A stretch of 64,000 nt of DNA, taken from positions 25,816 through 89,815 of the forward strand of contig CAJXLJ010000010.1 of the NCBI GenBank assembly GCA_913055785.1, in the 5' to 3' direction. The stretch is from an uncultured Parvularculaceae bacterium. GTDB lineage: Bacteria; Pseudomonadota; Alphaproteobacteria; Caulobacterales; Parvularculaceae. Made by a program: the position numbers and the translations under genes. Every line of letters starts with the position of its first letter. Position 1 is the first letter of the stretch. Shown one piece after another: positions 62,685 to 64,000 of this stretch. The notes beneath the pieces are model-generated. The model made no database searches. It saw only the letters and a program-made list of their open reading frames with translations, and was not told the DNA's origin.

Positions 62685-63440
62685 ATGAGCGCGGTCATTC
62701 GGGTCACTCAAATCGCTATTTCGTCGATGTTTGTCGCCTTTTGTCCCTCGTCAGGTTTTGCGCAGAAAGCACCTGCGCCAGAACAGGCGCCCGCCCGGCC
62801 GGGAGTGAACAGTCCCGCAAAGGACGCCCCCCAAACTGTCGTCAAACGGCCCGTTGAGGCGTCTCCGTTTACGGCGAACGGCGTTCACACGCGCCTCAAT
62901 CCGCCGGGATCGCTTGAAGAACCGGGCGGCGGTCAGGGGCGCGTCGGGAAAAGTTTCGCCAAGCTCACTCTTGGCGGCGGCGACTACTGGATCACCGGAA
63001 GAATTGTAGTGAGCGCCGGCATCAATCAACAAGATGAGCCGGTCGTCGAACAGGATGCGTTCAATCTGGTTGAGGTGCTGACATTCTCCCAGCCGGTAAC
63101 CGAAATCTGGGCCCGGCCGGTTTATGTACGCTGCGCGCTCGCGGTCAATGATCCCGGTCAGCAAGGCGACAGTTTCCATCAGCAATATACCGAGCTGGAC
63201 TGGACTGATGCTTATATCTCTCCATTCGATGAAATGACGATGATATTGCAGGCCCCCCTGTCCATCGCCGGCATTACATCACTGGGCGGCGCGCGCGCGG
63301 AAAATGTCGAGCTTATATGCAGTGCGACTTATCGAGGGTATGAAGCAGACCCTCATTACTGGCGGTATAATATCGTTTTGACATCGCCCCGGTTGACGGC
63401 GCTGAAAGTCGATAAGATCACCGTCTATGAAGGCGAATAA
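62685..63440 (+). CDS. Hypothetical exported protein
   Basis: 251 aa from the ATG at 62685 (AAGGGGGAG upstream). A signal peptide (VIRVTQIAISSMFVAFCPSS, ending GFAQ) is followed by a Pro/Ala-rich linker (KAPAPEQAPARPG) and a beta-rich domain: LGGGDYWITGRIVVSAGI, EDAFNLVEV-like strand, RPVYVRCALAV and VELICSATYRGY. Two cysteines may pair. No family recognised; an in-frame ATG at 62613 is less likely. Confidence 0.72.
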   Translation: MSAVIRVTQIAISSMFVAFCPSSGFAQKAPAPEQAPARPGVNSPAKDAPQTVVKRPVEASPFTANGVHTRLNPPGSLEEPGGGQGRVGKSFAKLTLGGGDYWITGRIVVSAGINQQDEPVVEQDAFNLVEVLTFSQPVTEIWARPVYVRCALAVNDPGQQGDSFHQQYTELDWTDAYISPFDEMTMILQAPLSIAGITSLGGARAENVELICSATYRGYEADPHYWRYNIVLTSPRLTALKVDKITVYEGE

Positions 63441-64000
63441 TCTGCGCCGACATCGTCCCAATTCATGCGTCTTTTCTCCCTCTTAACGGGAATCGCGCAC
63501 GCGAAAAATTCAACCCAGAGAGGGTAGTTGGGCCTTATCCAGCAAGCGCACGAAGTGCTAGGTGGGTATGCTAGCGTGGCTTATATCGGTTTCATGCTCA
63601 CTCTCTGCGGCGTAGATCAAGCGCCGTAGCTGACCGCGCCGAAACATGTTTGGGCTTTTCCTGCGGGACGGTGTCGCCTCCGGAGCGCCCTCATAGCCCA
63701 AGAACTTCAAGCATTCGTCTAGGTGACGAAGGCCTATGAGAAGCTGGCAGCGCTATTTATCGAGGGCGTCAATCGCGCCCATGATGGAAGCCCGGCGGGA
63801 CACGAGCCCCTTGGTAATGACGCAATCAGACATGCGCATTCTAGGATTACAGGCTCCGCAATCGATGTTAGAATTGGCGTTTTTGCTGGATAAGGCCGAA
63901 GATTTGCGACGTATAATGAGAATGAGAGACGCAGCGGGTCTACCAGTCCCTCAGTTTCCATAGACCATTAGAACATTTAGCTCTGGGCAAGAGCTCTCGA
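63441..64000. other. Unassigned end of window
   Basis: About 560 nt without a gene I can support. Two overlapping plus-strand frames have some protein-like character: 63723-63893 (starts VTKAYEKLAALFIEGVNRAH) and 63736-63963 (ends LLDKAEDLRRIMRMRD). They may be parts of one frameshifted relic or chance. Base composition is lower in GC than the rest. Confidence 0.4.

Noticed and set aside
1..64000. tRNA, rRNA, transposase or phage genes
   Set aside because: No stretch showed tRNA cloverleaf features, rRNA sequence, DDE/serine recombinase motifs or phage structural proteins.

Overview
The window is high-GC DNA from an alphaproteobacterium. The gene families suggest a marine Parvularculaceae- or Hyphomonadaceae-like lineage: DUF1491, DUF2336 and YcgN proteins, SufE, a cell-cycle-style PAS histidine kinase, a solitary DnaA domain IV protein, a large TonB receptor, and short palindromic intergenic repeats. 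This placement is an inference from gene content. I found no rRNA, tRNA, CRISPR array, transposase or integrase.

Layout. 1-5239: the end of a multisubunit Mrp-like cation/proton antiporter operon with three proton-channel-type subunits and a small two-helix protein. 5369-8078: the DnaA-domain protein and a TonB-dependent receptor. 8219-10507: sufE, then an AT-richer island with a decayed lysozyme/RTX gene and a lipoprotein. 10508-19215: an exported protein, a PAS histidine kinase, an unpartnered molybdopterin oxidoreductase large subunit, a hybrid kinase, and DUF1491 and DUF2336 proteins. 19330-21843: envelope proteins, two with SH3b-type segments. 22060-24235: an acyltransferase/membrane protein/winged-helix regulator operon with a clear operator-promoter. 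25087-29401: an ABC ATPase/FtsX permease/HlyD adaptor operon. 29508-31625: a class A penicillin-binding protein.

The unusual region is 31908-54121, about 22 kb on one strand. It starts with two tandem TolB/FlgO-like TPR membrane proteins whose 5' ends are nearly identical. It continues with 13 full-length single-pass proteins that begin with almost the same ~40 residues (cytoplasmic helix, then one membrane segment, then N-W-N/D) and have strongly divergent extracytoplasmic parts. They resemble the DUF6090 type. Most genes overlap the previous stop codon by 1 or 4 nt. Four solo copies of the leader remain at cassette edges, and one leader is fused to a metallopeptidase-like domain. Between them sit four short 'RQN' membrane proteins, a sulfotransferase, two paralogues with a C-G-S-x-G-C signature, a lysozyme-fold lipoprotein and a SnoaL-like lipoprotein. 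I read this as an expanding cell-envelope gene array diversifying by recombination through conserved 5' modules. Its function is unknown.

54090-63440: a glyoxalase/flavodoxin pair facing an Fe-S-type regulator, a DUF2165 protein, a TIR-TolB-TPR protein that appears to start at CTG, two tandem M28 peptidases with separate terminators, a YcgN protein and an exported protein. The last ~560 bases are unassigned. Five copies of an intergenic inverted repeat built on CCTTCATCCTGAGG are scattered through the window.
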